Assembly (NCBI GenBank): GCA_027491255.1
Contig: JAIXWM010000085.1
Span: forward strand, 1 to 64,000
Direction of reading: 5' to 3'
Length of the DNA: 64,000 bases
DNA from: Rubrivivax sp.
GTDB taxonomy: Bacteria > Pseudomonadota > Gammaproteobacteria > Burkholderiales > Burkholderiaceae_C
Part shown: one piece after another, positions 37,982 to 47,355 of the stretch
Numbering within the stretch: the first letter of the stretch is position 1
Layout of the letters: each line of letters starts with the position of its first letter
Notes under the pieces: model-generated
What the model was told of the DNA's origin: nothing
What the model saw: the letters and a program-made list of their open reading frames with translations, nothing else
Databases searched by the model: none
Made by a program: the position numbers and the translations under genes

Positions 37982-39229
37982 TCAACCCGTCAGCGTCACG
38001 CGCGCGAACTTGCGCTTGCCGACCTGGACGACGTAGGTGCCTGCCGCCAGCTTCAGCGCCTTGTCGCAGACCGTGGCGCCGTCCACGCGCACGCCGGCCT
38101 GCTCGACCAGGCGCAGCGCCTCGCTGGTCGACGGCGCCAGCCCGGCCTGCTTCAGCAACGCGCCGATGCCCAGCGGTGCGCTCGACATCGTCACCTCGGG
38201 AATCTCGTCAGGGATGCCGCCGGCGGCGCGATTCTGGAAATCCTGCACCGCCGCCTCGGCCGCGGCCGCGCCGTGGAAGCGGGTCGTGATCTCACGCGCC
38301 AGCATCACCTTGGCGTCCTTCGGGTTGCGCCCAGCTTCGACCTCGGCGCGGCGCACCGCGATCTCGCGCTCGGGCAGGAAGCTCAGCAAGGTGTAGTAGC
38401 GCCACATCAGGGTGTCGCTGATCGACAACAGCTTCGCGTACATCGTGTTCGCAGGCTCGGCGATACCGATGTAGTTGTTCTTGCTCTTGCTCATCTTCTC
38501 GACGCCGTCCAGGCCTTCGAGCAGGGGCATGGTCAGGATGCACTGCGGCTCCTGGCCGTATTCCGATTGCAGCGCGCGCCCGACGAGCAGGTTGAACTTC
38601 TGGTCGGTGCCGCCAAGCTCGAGGTCGGACTTCAGCGCCACCGAGTCGTAGCCCTGCATCAGCGGGTACAGGAACTCGTGCACCGAGATCGGCGTGCCGG
38701 CCTTGAAGCGCTTGGAGAAGTCGTCGCGCTCCATCATGCGCGCCACGGTGTAGCGCGCGGCGAGCTGGATCATGCCGCGCGCGCCCAGCGGGTCGCTCCA
38801 CTCGCTGTTGTAGCGGATCTCGGTGCGCGCCGGGTCCAGCACCAGGCTCGCCTGGCGGTAGTAGGTCTGGGCATTCGCCTCGATCTGCTCGCGTGTCAGC
38901 GGCGGGCGCGTGGAATTGCGACCCGAGGGATCACCGATCATCGACGTGAAGTCGCCGATCAGGAAGATCACCTGGTGGCCGAGGTCCTGCAACTGGCGCA
39001 TCTTGTTCAGCACCACGGTATGACCGAGGTGGATGTCTGGCGCGGTCGGGTCGAGACCGAGCTTGATGCGCAGCGGCACACCCGTGGCCTGCGAGCGCGC
39101 CAGCTTGCGCACCCAGTCGGCTTCAGGCAGAAGTTCGTCGCAACCCCGACGCGAGACGGCCAGCGCCTCGAGGACGCGCTCGTCAACGGGATGGCCATTC
39201 GCGGAATCGACCGGCTGGGACATGGTCAT
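37982..39229 (-). CDS. tyrS: Tyrosyl-tRNA synthetase
   Basis: About 415 residues, TyrS of the type with a C-terminal S4 domain. Class I motifs: HIGH-like [11 protein letters not shown] in the N-terminal half and KMSKSKNN; the tyrosine pocket line [28 protein letters not shown] is present. The C-terminal S4 domain ([18 protein letters not shown]) binds tRNA. ATG 39229 (MTMSQPVD) is preferred; ATG 39223 is an alternative. Divergent from the M23 peptidase gene. No T-box or other leader was seen. Confidence 0.95.
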   Translation of the reverse strand: MTMSQPVDSANGHPVDERVLEALAVSRRGCDELLPEADWVRKLARSQATGVPLRIKLGLDPTAPDIHLGHTVVLNKMRQLQDLGHQVIFLIGDFTSMIGDPSGRNSTRPPLTREQIEANAQTYYRQASLVLDPARTEIRYNSEWSDPLGARGMIQLAARYTVARMMERDDFSKRFKAGTPISVHEFLYPLMQGYDSVALKSDLELGGTDQKFNLLVGRALQSEYGQEPQCILTMPLLEGLDGVEKMSKSKNNYIGIAEPANTMYAKLLSISDTLMWRYYTLLSFLPEREIAVRRAEVEAGRNPKDAKVMLAREITTRFHGAAAAEAAVQDFQNRAAGGIPDEIPEVTMSSAPLGIGALLKQAGLAPSTSEALRLVEQAGVRVDGATVCDKALKLAAGTYVVQVGKRKFARVTLTG

Positions 39230-39389
39230 TGTGTTTTCCAGAGGCCGCAGCCCCCTTGAGGTTGGATACAATCCGCGCCCCGGGCATGTGCTTTGAGCGT
39301 CCAAACTCCATGCGCCGCTGTGTGCGGCGCGGCATGGATGTGGATCAGCGGAAGTTCGGGATTTTAGGTGACGGCTCTGCGGTCACGGC

Positions 39390-40841
39390 GTGTCGGTCAG
39401 CCCCGCCCAGGCGGTGCCGTCCGGCGAGGACAGTGGTCTTCGGACCTGGGTTGGCAGGACCTGTGTCTTGGACAGATGGGATGACATCGCGGCACGTGCC
39501 GCCGACGGCCTGACGCGCTTCAAGGCGCGACACGGCAAGGGGGTCATGATTGCCGTCGCCGCAGCGCTCGGCGGTTGCGGCGTGCTGGCCTTCGCGGTGG
39601 CACCGATGGCGCCGGACGCCGCGCGCCTGCCGCTGAGCATGGTCAGCGAAGATGTCGCGACGCTCGACGTCGCTCCGCAGCTCGAGGCCTTGGCCGGGCA
39701 CACGCTCGACCTCAGCTTCAGCGAGGTGCTTCGAGGCGGCGCCGCCCTTGACACCGTGCTGCGCCGACTCGGCATCACCGACCCTTCGACGGTCTCCGCG
39801 CTGCGCAAGGACACGGCTGTGCGGCGGGCCGTCGAAACGGGCGGCCCGCGCATTGCGCAGGCGCGCGTCGACGAGCGCGGGCGTCTGCTGGAGATGGTCG
39901 TGCGCATGCCTGCAGCCAAGCGCGAACAGGCGTCCACCCATTTCACGCGTCTGACCGTCCAGGCCGTGGATGGCCGCTGGCTCACGCGTAGCGAGACGGC
40001 GCCTCTGGAAAGCCAGATCCGCCTGGCCAGCAGCACGATACGCAGCTCGCTCTTCGTCGCCACCGACGAGGCCCGCATCCCCGACGCCGTGGCCACGCAG
40101 ATGGCCGAGATTTTCTCCGTCGACATCGACTTCCACCGGGAACTGCGCAAGGGCGACCACTTCAGCGTGGTCTACGAGGGCCTGACCGCCGACGGCGAGC
40201 CCGTGCCGTGGAATCAGGGTGCAGGCAGGGTGCTTGCCGCCGAGTTCGTCAATGCGGGCAAGCTGCATCAGGCGATCTGGTTCGAAAATGCGGGTCGCGG
40301 CGCCTACTACGACCCGAGCGGGCGCAGCCGCAAGCGCGCATTCCTCGCCAGCCCGATGGAGTTCTCGCGCGTCACATCGGGGTTTGCCATGCGCATGCAT
40401 CCCATCCTGCAGCGCATGCGCGCGCATCTGGGTGTGGACTACGGCGCGCCTACCGGCACGCCCGTGCGCGTGATCGGTGACGGCACGGTGGAATTCGCTG
40501 GCTGGCAGAACGGCTACGGCAACGTCGTCCAGGTGCGTCATGACAAGGAGCGCACGACGCTCTATGCCCACCTCAGCCGCATCGACGTCCGCAAGGGCCA
40601 GAAGGTCGAGCAGGGTCAGAACGTCGGCGCCGTCGGCGCCACGGGCTGGGCCACCGGGCCGCATCTGCACTTCGAGTTCCGCGTCGGCGGCGTCCACCAG
40701 GACCCTCTGAAGATGGCCAAGGCCGCAGAAAGCGTGCCCCTGGACCCCGCGGCCCGTCCGCGCTTCGTCGAGTTGGCCCGGGTGGCGCAAGGCAAGCTGG
40801 ACCTGGCCGAGACGCTGGGCAGCCGGGCCACCTTCGAATAA
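39390..40841 (+). CDS. M23 family metallopeptidase (LytM-type), membrane-anchored
   Basis: 483 residues from GTG 39390. A single hydrophobic segment at about 52-72 (VMIAVAAALGGCGVLAFAVAP) anchors it with the bulk in the periplasm. A middle Csd3/OapA-like region is followed by the M23 domain: zinc ligands in MRMHPILQRMRAHLGVDYG (H...D) and HLHFEF (HxH), and a Gly-rich beta core. Cuts peptidoglycan cross-links or regulates amidases. Downstream is anmK, a peptidoglycan-recycling gene, so the pair makes sense. The start is uncertain; the ribosome site is not clear. Confidence 0.9.
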   Translation: MSVSPAQAVPSGEDSGLRTWVGRTCVLDRWDDIAARAADGLTRFKARHGKGVMIAVAAALGGCGVLAFAVAPMAPDAARLPLSMVSEDVATLDVAPQLEALAGHTLDLSFSEVLRGGAALDTVLRRLGITDPSTVSALRKDTAVRRAVETGGPRIAQARVDERGRLLEMVVRMPAAKREQASTHFTRLTVQAVDGRWLTRSETAPLESQIRLASSTIRSSLFVATDEARIPDAVATQMAEIFSVDIDFHRELRKGDHFSVVYEGLTADGEPVPWNQGAGRVLAAEFVNAGKLHQAIWFENAGRGAYYDPSGRSRKRAFLASPMEFSRVTSGFAMRMHPILQRMRAHLGVDYGAPTGTPVRVIGDGTVEFAGWQNGYGNVVQVRHDKERTTLYAHLSRIDVRKGQKVEQGQNVGAVGATGWATGPHLHFEFRVGGVHQDPLKMAKAAESVPLDPAARPRFVELARVAQGKLDLAETLGSRATFE

Positions 40842-40906
40842 GCCGGCGCAGCCCGCGGCTGGCTCGTAGCGCATTGGCTGCCGTCAGCGCAGCAAGGTCC
40901 TCACCC

Positions 40907-42016
40907 ATGCTCTACCTGGGCTTGATGTCGGGCACGTCGCTCGATGGCGTCGACGGCGTCGTGGCCCGCTTCGACGCGGGTCGCCCGTGTGTGCTGGGGC
41001 ACCTGCACCAGCCTTTCGACACGGTGCTGCGGCGTGAACTGCTGGCACTGAATACGCCGGGCGAGGACGAGATCCACCGCTGCGCGCTCGCGGCCAACGC
41101 CGTCTCTCGCGCCTATGCCGGTGTCGTGGACGGCCTGATTCGGGCCTGCGACCTCGACCTCCGTGACATCCGCGCGCTCGGCGCACACGGGCAGACGGTG
41201 CGGCATCGGCCGCATCAGTTCGACGGCACCGGCTACACGGTACAGCTCCTCAACGGAGCGCTCCTGGCGGAACTGACAGGGACCGACGTGGTCTGCGACC
41301 TGCGCAGCCGCGACCTTGCCGCTGGCGGGCAGGGCGCCCCGCTGGTGCCGGCCTTCCACGCCGCGCTGTTCGGCCGGCCTGGCGAGGCTGGTGCCGTCCT
41401 CAACCTGGGCGGGATCGCCAACCTGACGCTGCTCGGCCAGGACGGCGACGACGTGCGCGGTTTCGACTGCGGACCTGGCAACGCCTTGATGGATGCCTGG
41501 TGCGAACGCCACACCGGCCGCTCTTACGACGATGACGGGCGCTGGGCCGGGGCAGGCCGTGTGGACCAGACCCTGCTCGCACGCCTGCTGGCCGAGCCGT
41601 ACTTCGCTCAGCAGCCCCCGAAGAGCACGGGACGCGACCTCTTCCACACCGGCTGGCTTGACGCCGTGCTGCAAACCTGCGGCCGCCTGGCCGAGCCTGT
41701 GGACGTGCAGGCCACGCTCGCCGAATTGACCGCCCGCGCCGCCACCGAGGCCCTGGCGCGCCACAGCGCCGGCGCCCGACAACTGCTCGTCTGCGGCGGC
41801 GGCGCCTTTAACGGCCACCTCATGCGGCGGCTGTCGGCGCTGGCACCCGAGGTCGAGGTGCTGAGCACAGGCGCCAAAGGCGTACCTCCAGACCAAGTGG
41901 AAGCACTCGCCTTCGCCTGGCTGGCGCGGCAATTCATCGATCGTCGGCCGGGCAACCTGCCCGCCGTCACCGGAGCGCGCGGTACGCGGGTGCTGGGAGC
42001 GCTGCACCCGGCTTGA
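40907..42016 (+). CDS. anmK: Anhydro-N-acetylmuramic acid kinase
   Basis: 369 residues. Phosphorylates and opens 1,6-anhydro-MurNAc to MurNAc-6-phosphate in peptidoglycan recycling. Sequence marks: YLGLMSGTSLDGVDGV at the N-terminus (ATP site), GAHGQTVRHRP, NLGGIANLTLL, GFDCGPGNALMDAW and LLVCGGGAFNGHLMRRL. ATG 40907 begins at the conserved start; an upstream in-frame TTG at 40874 is unlikely. Follows the M23 peptidase by 65 bases. Confidence 0.95.
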   Translation: MLYLGLMSGTSLDGVDGVVARFDAGRPCVLGHLHQPFDTVLRRELLALNTPGEDEIHRCALAANAVSRAYAGVVDGLIRACDLDLRDIRALGAHGQTVRHRPHQFDGTGYTVQLLNGALLAELTGTDVVCDLRSRDLAAGGQGAPLVPAFHAALFGRPGEAGAVLNLGGIANLTLLGQDGDDVRGFDCGPGNALMDAWCERHTGRSYDDDGRWAGAGRVDQTLLARLLAEPYFAQQPPKSTGRDLFHTGWLDAVLQTCGRLAEPVDVQATLAELTARAATEALARHSAGARQLLVCGGGAFNGHLMRRLSALAPEVEVLSTGAKGVPPDQVEALAFAWLARQFIDRRPGNLPAVTGARGTRVLGALHPA

Positions 42017-42046
42017 GCAAGGGCCGTCGCCGGCCCCGAGGTTCGA

Positions 42047-42421
42047 TCAGACCGAGAACGAGGATCCGCACCCGCAGGTGGTTGTCGCATTCGGATTCTT
42101 GATCACGAATTGCGCGCCCTGCAGGTCTTCCTTGTAGTCGATCTCGGCGCCCATCAGGTATTGCAGGCTCATCGAATCGATCAGCAAGGTCACGCCGTTC
42201 TTCGTCATCGAGGTATCGTCCTCGTTGACCACCTCGTCGAAAGTGAACCCGTACTGGAAGCCCGAGCAACCGCCGCCCTGCACGAACACGCGCAACTTCA
42301 GATCCGGGTTGCCTTCCTCGTCGACCAGGTCCTTCACCTTGGCCGCGGCGCTGTCAGTGAACATCAAAGGCGCCGGCATCTCTTCCGTCGCGGGGACCAG
42401 GGCTTCAGCGATCGCGTTCAT
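42047..42421 (-). CDS. erpA: Iron-sulfur cluster insertion protein ErpA
   Basis: 124 residues, A-type carrier. Three cluster cysteines are visible: [11 protein letters not shown] and the C-terminal CGCGSSFSV. The acidic region [29 protein letters not shown] is typical of ErpA rather than IscA. It delivers Fe-S clusters to target enzymes; the several 2Fe-2S hydroxylases in this window may be clients (inference). Last gene of the rplM-rpsI-DUF6776-bactofilin-erpA run. Confidence 0.95.
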   Translation of the reverse strand: MNAIAEALVPATEEMPAPLMFTDSAAAKVKDLVDEEGNPDLKLRVFVQGGGCSGFQYGFTFDEVVNEDDTSMTKNGVTLLIDSMSLQYLMGAEIDYKEDLQGAQFVIKNPNATTTCGCGSSFSV

Positions 42422-42503
42422 CGGTTTTCCTCACTCATGGGAATCTTCACGGTAAGCCGCATTCTCGCGCGGGAAGCGCCTGCGTGCAGGACAAACACCC
42501 GCT

Positions 42504-42902
42504 TCAGATGCCATTCGATGCGGCCAGTTTCAAGGCGGGGCGCTCGACGCTCTTCAGGGGTCGCAGTTCGCCGTCGACGACAGACCCTGCATGCATCTCG
42601 AGGCTCTCGTAACGGATCGTGCCGGTGACTCGGGCGGTGGGCTGCAATTCGACGAGCACATCGGACTCCACCGGGCCTACCACCTCTCCGCCGATGATCA
42701 CATGGCCCGCCTTGACCCTCCCATGGACCCTGGCTTTGGGTCCGACAACCACGATGCTGGGCTGTGCGGCGTCACCCAGCACGTCGCCTTCGACCTCGCC
42801 ATCGATGCGCAGCCCCTCGCAGAAGCTGATGGGGCCGCGGATCACCGTGCCCTCGCCGATCAGGCTGCGGATCGGGGGCGTCTTTCTGCGGGCAGCAAAC
42901 AC
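42504..42902 (-). CDS. Bactofilin (polymer-forming cytoskeletal protein)
   Basis: 132 residues. Core of short beta-helix repeats: GEGTVIRGPISFCEGLRIDGEVEGDV, ARVHGRVKAGHVIIGGEVVGPV, ARVTGTIRYESLEMHAGSVVDGELRP. Bactofilins self-assemble without nucleotide and organise envelope enzymes; an M23 peptidase gene lies 1.7 kb away. I chose GTG 42902 because AAGGAG stands 8 bases upstream; the longer frame beginning GTG 42920 would place that ribosome site inside the gene. Confidence 0.92.
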   Translation of the reverse strand: MFAARRKTPPIRSLIGEGTVIRGPISFCEGLRIDGEVEGDVLGDAAQPSIVVVGPKARVHGRVKAGHVIIGGEVVGPVESDVLVELQPTARVTGTIRYESLEMHAGSVVDGELRPLKSVERPALKLAASNGI

Positions 42903-42923
42903 GGCGGGTCTCCTTTGCACGGA

Positions 42924-43631
42924 TCACATCGCGACGGACTGCGTGGCCCTGACTGAGCCCTTCTCGTCCAGCACCCTCACCTGCACCGCTTTTACCACGG
43001 CATCGGCAGGATGGTCGAACACGCCTTCGACGCGAAGCACCTGACGCAGGCGAAGTTCGCGCGGATCCCCGGGCTGGACGCGGCTCCACGGCTTGCCACC
43101 GAGCGAGCCGCTGAGCGTCACCTCGTAGCGGCCGACAAAATCGAACCGGCTGCCCCCGCCTTGCGTCAGGAGCATGCGGATCCTCAGATTTCCGGGTCCC
43201 CGCGGCTCGGCCTGCAAGCCGCGAACGGTCAACCCGGGACCGCCGGAAGGCAGCAGCCTTTCGTAGAAGCCGAGATCGGATTCGAGCGACCGCTTCTGCG
43301 CCTCCAGTTCGCGAACCGTCTGCGCGAGGCGCTCCTGGGTTGCGCGTTCGGCGCGCAACAGACTGTCGGCAGAGTTCGCCACCGCCTGCGCGCGCTCGTT
43401 CTCCGCGCGCAAGCGATCGACCTCGGCCCGCAGCGAGCGCCGCTCCGCCTCCGCCTCGCGGTCCAGACCCGCGATGTCCTTGCCGAACTCGAAGGCCCAC
43501 AGGGCCAGCGCGCCGCAGAAGCCGAGCACGACCGCAGCCAGCGCCCAGCGCAACGGCCAAGGCAGGTGGCTGCGCACCGTCATACGGGGCGCACTCACCG
43601 AAAGACGGCGCCGCAGCAGGTTCCAGCGCAT
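42924..43631 (-). CDS. Membrane-anchored coiled-coil protein (DUF6776-like)
   Basis: 235 residues from ATG 43631. A basic N-terminus is followed by one membrane helix (about 25-47, WPLRWALAAVVLGFCGALAL) and a long coiled coil (REAEAERRSLRAEVDRLRAENERAQA). The C-terminal half is a beta-rich domain (GGPGLTVRGLQAEP, FVGRYEVTLSGSL). I recall this as a Burkholderiales family next to bactofilin, function unknown. Its position beside bactofilin suggests an envelope-scaffold role. An earlier in-frame start would cross rpsI and is not real. Confidence 0.85.
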   Translation of the reverse strand: MRWNLLRRRLSVSAPRMTVRSHLPWPLRWALAAVVLGFCGALALWAFEFGKDIAGLDREAEAERRSLRAEVDRLRAENERAQAVANSADSLLRAERATQERLAQTVRELEAQKRSLESDLGFYERLLPSGGPGLTVRGLQAEPRGPGNLRIRMLLTQGGGSRFDFVGRYEVTLSGSLGGKPWSRVQPGDPRELRLRQVLRVEGVFDHPADAVVKAVQVRVLDEKGSVRATQSVAM

Positions 43632-43693
43632 GGCGCGCAGATTGTGGACTGCTGGCGACCGGAGCAAGGCGCCCGGCCGCCAGGCCCGCAGGA

Positions 43694-44086
43694 TCAGCGC
43701 TTGCTGAACTGCTTGCGCCGGCGCGCGCTGTGCAGGCCGACCTTCTTGCGCTCGACCTCGCGCGCGTCGCGCGTGACGAAGCCGGCGCGGCTGAGTTCGG
43801 GCTTGAGCGCCGCGTCGTAGTCGATCAGCGCCCGCGTGATGCCGTGCCGCACCGCGCCTGCCTGACCCGACTCGCCACCGCCGTGGACGTTGACCTTGAT
43901 GTCGAAGGCCTCGGCATTGGCCGTCAGCAGCAGCGGTTGCTGGACGATCATGATCGAGGTCTGGCGGCCGAAGTACTCGTCCAGCGGCTTGCCGTTGACT
44001 TCGATCTTGCCCGTACCCTTGCGGATGAAGACCCGAGCCACCGACGACTTGCGGCGGCCGGTGCCGTAATTCCATTGTCCGATCAT
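43694..44086 (-). CDS. rpsI: Ribosomal protein S9 (uS9)
   Basis: 130 residues, exact family length. Begins [19 protein letters not shown] and ends with the conserved [23 protein letters not shown] tail, which reaches the ribosomal P-site. ATG 44086 is preceded by TGAGG at correct distance; a TTG two codons upstream is not the start. Eight bases after rplM. Confidence 0.98.
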   Translation of the reverse strand: MIGQWNYGTGRRKSSVARVFIRKGTGKIEVNGKPLDEYFGRQTSIMIVQQPLLLTANAEAFDIKVNVHGGGESGQAGAVRHGITRALIDYDAALKPELSRAGFVTRDAREVERKKVGLHSARRRKQFSKR

Positions 44087-44094
44087 GGCCAACC

Positions 44095-44523
44095 TCAGAT
44101 CTCGAGCGTCTTGGGTTGCTGTGCGGTGTGCGGGTGTGTGGGCCCGGCATACACCTTCAGCTTCTTGATCATCGCGTAGCCCAGCGGGCCCTTGGGCAGC
44201 ATGCCCTTGACCGCCTTCTCCAGGGCGCGACCGGGGAAACGGGCCTGCATGTCCTTGAAAGGCGTGGCGGTGATGCCGCCAGGGAAACCCGAGTGCCGGT
44301 AGTAGATCTTGTCAGTGGACTTGGATCCGGTGACGCGGATCTTGTCGGCGTTGACGACGACGATGAAATCACCGGTGTCGACGTGAGGCGTGTAAATGGC
44401 CTTGTGCTTGCCGCGCAAACGGGCTGCTGCTTCGCTGGCAACTCGCCCGAGCACCTTGTCGGTGGCGTCAATCACAAACCACTCGTGCTTCACTTCGGCC
44501 GGCTTGGCGCTGAAGGTCTTCAT
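44095..44523 (-). CDS. rplM: Ribosomal protein L13 (uL13)
   Basis: 142 residues, the normal length. Starts [20 protein letters not shown] and contains [15 protein letters not shown] and [21 protein letters not shown], as in bacterial L13. First gene of the rplM-rpsI operon. The 253-base gap upstream to srkA contains a possible -10 element only. Confidence 0.98.
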   Translation of the reverse strand: MKTFSAKPAEVKHEWFVIDATDKVLGRVASEAAARLRGKHKAIYTPHVDTGDFIVVVNADKIRVTGSKSTDKIYYRHSGFPGGITATPFKDMQARFPGRALEKAVKGMLPKGPLGYAMIKKLKVYAGPTHPHTAQQPKTLEI

Positions 44524-44741
44524 GAGGGTCTTTCACTGTGGCGCGGGCTGGCCCGCGCCGGTTTGCGGCATGTCCGCGCCTGAGAACCTTCGGTATCGCT
44601 TGTGACACCGCCGAGAGGCTTCGCCTCCCGACGGCACGCGACCTCTCGGGCTCGCCGACCGCGCCGCTCGCCCGGGCTTCGCCCACGCTGCCGCGCTGTC
44701 TTGACGCGCTTGTTCCCGGCCGTTTTCGGGAAAAGCCAAAT

Positions 44742-44747
44742 AGTATA
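44742..44747 (-). promoter_or_regulatory. Possible -10 element for the rplM operon
   Basis: TATACT on the minus strand in an AT-rich island of an otherwise GC-rich 253-base gap between divergent rplM and srkA. No good -35 hexamer lies 16-18 bases upstream, and the leader to rplM would be about 215 bases. The opposite strand could also serve srkA. Tentative. Confidence 0.3.
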
Positions 44748-44776
44748 TCGCTTGTGCTTCGCCATAGCCCCACCCG

Positions 44777-45850
44777 ATGAGCCGCCCACCCGCGCAAACG
44801 CCCGGCGGCTTCCGCCACCTGACCCCGCAGACCGTGCTCGCCGCGCTCGACGCGGTGGGCCTGCGAGGAGACGGACGCATCCTGCAGCTGAACTCCTACG
44901 AGAACCGCGTCTGGCGCGTGATGCTGGAGGACGGCGGCGCCGTGGTGGCCAAGTTCTACCGCCCTGGGCGCTGGAGCGATGAGCAGATCCTCGAGGAGCA
45001 CGCCTTCACGCTCGAGTTGGCTGCCGCCGAGGTTCCGGTGCTGGCGCCGCTGCCGATGCAGCTGCTGGCGGCCGAAGCCGGTGCCTGGCCCGCTGGCGCG
45101 CGAGTGGCCGGAGCCCGCGGCACGCTGCTGCACTGGCCTGATGCCGAGGCCGGGCCCCGCGCGGCACCGCTGCGCGTGAGCCTCAGCCCCTGGCTCGGCG
45201 GCCGCGACCCCGAAGTCGAGAGCGCGCAGGCCTTCGAGCGCCTGGGCCGCCTGATCGGCCGCGTGCACGCGGTCGGCGCACGCGGACGCTTCGCCCACCG
45301 GCTGCGCCTGGACGGCACGCTCGCCCGCCGGGCCGTGGACACGCTGATCGCTCTGGACGTGGTCGAACCCGGCCTGCGCCCGCGCTGGGAGGCCGCCGCG
45401 CGCGCCGCGGCCGATGCGGTCGAGCAGGCCTTCGAGCGCGCCCTTGGCGGCAACGGCAGCACCTGCGCACTGCTGCGCCTGCACGGCGACGCCCACCGCG
45501 GCAACCTCCTCGAGCGTGACATGACCTTGCACCTGGTCGACTTCGACGACGCCTGCAGCGGCCCGGCCATGCAGGACCTGTGGCTCTTCCTCGACGGCCA
45601 CGAAGGAGAGAGCCGGCGTCGCCAGCTCGACGCGCTGCTGCGCGGCTACGAGGACTTCATGCCCTTCGACGACGCTCAGTGCACGCTGATCGAGCCGCTG
45701 CGCACGCTGCGCCTGCTGCGTCACAGCGCCTGGATTGCCGAGCGCTGGGGTGACCCGGCCTTCCCGCACGCCTTCCCCGGCTTCGGCTCACCCAACCACT
45801 GGGCTGACCAGACGGTGCTGCTGCAGGAGCAGATCGAGAGGATGGCATGA
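44777..45850 (+). CDS. srkA: Stress-response Ser/Thr protein kinase SrkA (YihE/RdoA)
   Basis: 357 residues. APH-fold kinase: LNSYENRVWRVMLEDGG (nucleotide loop), VVAKFYRPGRW with the ATP-binding lysine, EEHAFTLELAAAEVPV, catalytic loop RLHGDAHRGNLLE and metal site LVDFDDACSGPAMQD. In enterobacteria SrkA limits programmed death under envelope or oxidative stress. Start ATG 44777. Followed by a hypothetical gene after 19 bases, probably co-transcribed. Confidence 0.95.
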   Translation: MSRPPAQTPGGFRHLTPQTVLAALDAVGLRGDGRILQLNSYENRVWRVMLEDGGAVVAKFYRPGRWSDEQILEEHAFTLELAAAEVPVLAPLPMQLLAAEAGAWPAGARVAGARGTLLHWPDAEAGPRAAPLRVSLSPWLGGRDPEVESAQAFERLGRLIGRVHAVGARGRFAHRLRLDGTLARRAVDTLIALDVVEPGLRPRWEAAARAAADAVEQAFERALGGNGSTCALLRLHGDAHRGNLLERDMTLHLVDFDDACSGPAMQDLWLFLDGHEGESRRRQLDALLRGYEDFMPFDDAQCTLIEPLRTLRLLRHSAWIAERWGDPAFPHAFPGFGSPNHWADQTVLLQEQIERMA

Positions 45851-45869
45851 CCAGAATCCCCACCGCGCC

Positions 45870-46679
45870 ATGAGCCGCCTGCACGCCGAATGGCGGCGCC
45901 TGTTCGCCGTCGATCCGATTCCGCACGCCAGGCCAGGCCCCCTGTTCGACGCCGACGGAGCGCGTACGCGCACCCTGGTCATCGAATGGGGAAGGCCGGC
46001 CGACTGGCCGACGCTGCGCACCCTGTGGCAGGCGGTGCAGGTCGAGTTCGATTGGCCCGCGCCGCTCATCGCGATCGACGGGCGCCACGCCTTCCAGCTC
46101 TGGATCTCGCTGGCCGAGCCCGTGCCGGCGTCGGCGGCCTGCGAAGCGGCTGCGACCCTGGCCCGGCGCTGGCTGCCGCAGGCGCCAGCCGCGGTGGCGG
46201 CAGCGCGCCTGGCCGTGTGGCCACGCCCCGAGTCGCAGGCCGGCGGCGTCTGGCAGCACGCAGCGCCGGTCCCGGCCCTCCACGCGGGCCCGCAGCCGCG
46301 CTGGTCAGCCTTCGTGACGCCGGACCTGGCCGCGGTGTTCGGCGACGACCCGGCGCTCGACATCGACCCGGGAGACGAGGCGCAAGCCGAGGTGGCCGCG
46401 CGCTGCGGCAGCGTCAGTGCTCTGGCTTGGACACGCGCACGCGACGCATTGCGCCTCAACGCAGCCGGGTCGCAACGCGTCGCCGATGGCGCGCCGGGGC
46501 CGGCCGCGGGCGCCGCAGACGGACCGGCCGACACGTCCGGGCCAACCGCGGTCGTCGCGACGGAGGGGCCGGACCTGGGCGGCCCCCATGACGACCCCGC
46601 AGCGTTTCTAAAGGCCGTCATGAACCACCCGGCGGTCCCGCTGGCGCTGCGCATCGAGGCGGCCCGGGCGCTGCTGTGA
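45870..46679 (+). CDS. Hypothetical protein downstream of srkA
   Basis: 269 residues, no recognised family. Two regions: residues 1-130 form a folded domain (LVIEWGRPADWPTLRTLWQAVQ; FDWPAPLIAIDGRHAFQLWISLAEPV), whose pattern of a lone Asp after a strand recalls archaeal-eukaryotic-primase-like or primpol folds, although I cannot see a full active site; a low-complexity Ala/Gly/Pro stretch lies near 205-235 and a short helical tail ends it (AFLKAVMNHPAVPLALRIEAARALL). No signal peptide. ATG 45870. Convergent with ridA. Confidence 0.75.
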   Translation: MSRLHAEWRRLFAVDPIPHARPGPLFDADGARTRTLVIEWGRPADWPTLRTLWQAVQVEFDWPAPLIAIDGRHAFQLWISLAEPVPASAACEAAATLARRWLPQAPAAVAAARLAVWPRPESQAGGVWQHAAPVPALHAGPQPRWSAFVTPDLAAVFGDDPALDIDPGDEAQAEVAARCGSVSALAWTRARDALRLNAAGSQRVADGAPGPAAGAADGPADTSGPTAVVATEGPDLGGPHDDPAAFLKAVMNHPAVPLALRIEAARALL

Positions 46680-46737
46680 AATCTGGCCGCCGGCGCCGGC
46701 GCGCCGAGGACGGGCGTGCCGCATGGCGCCCCCTGGT

Positions 46738-47103
46738 TCAGGGGATCTCGGCGGTGAATGCGGCCTCCACCCGCATGCCCGCCTGCAGCACGACCCCATA
46801 GCAGCGCCGCACGACGGGATGGTTGCCGAAGTATTCCTTCCAGACAACGTTGACCTCTGGGACGTCGTGGATCACGTTGTGGAGGTACAGGCGGGCCGTG
46901 CAGACCGCGTGACGATCGACGCCGGCTTCCTTCAACAAGACGTCGAGTTGGCGGAATGCCTCACGCATCTCGGCCGCGGCGCCGCCGGGAACAGGCTTGG
47001 TCTGGCCGTCGGGAATGCCGGTGACCACGGCTTCGAAGGTCTTGCCGGAATGGATCACGGCAGAGCTGATGGGAAAGCCGGGGTTGGAATCGATGAATTT
47101 CAT
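46738..47103 (-). CDS. RidA/YjgF family protein
   Basis: 121 residues. RidA fold: GFPISSAVIHSGKTFEAVVTGIPDG, MREAFRQLDVLLKEAGVD, CTARLYLHNVIHDVPEVNVVWKEYF, and the C-terminal MRVEAAFTAEIP. True RidA deaminates reactive enamine/imine intermediates and uses a conserved Arg near the C-terminus; here the region is MRVEAAF, so the arginine sits slightly differently and the protein may belong to another YjgF subfamily. ATG 47103 has GGAGG 6 bases upstream. Confidence 0.85.
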   Translation of the reverse strand: MKFIDSNPGFPISSAVIHSGKTFEAVVTGIPDGQTKPVPGGAAAEMREAFRQLDVLLKEAGVDRHAVCTARLYLHNVIHDVPEVNVVWKEYFGNHPVVRRCYGVVLQAGMRVEAAFTAEIP

Positions 47104-47355
47104 GAGTGCCTCCTGATCAACCAGAAGTCTGGCACGCCTTCTGGCCGATGACACCGGATGGCTCGCCCGACGAAACGAATCGCGCCTGCAGCGCAGCCAA
47201 GCCGGGCGCCCTGACGCCGCCTCAGTGGCCCCCTCCACCAAGGCGGGCCGCCGTCCCGGCACGCCCCGCCTCTATCATCCTGGTGCAAATGGGCTGCGCT
47301 GGCGCGGTCGCCGGGCAAGACCGGCGACCCAGCCGCACCCCGAAGGGAAATCGAC

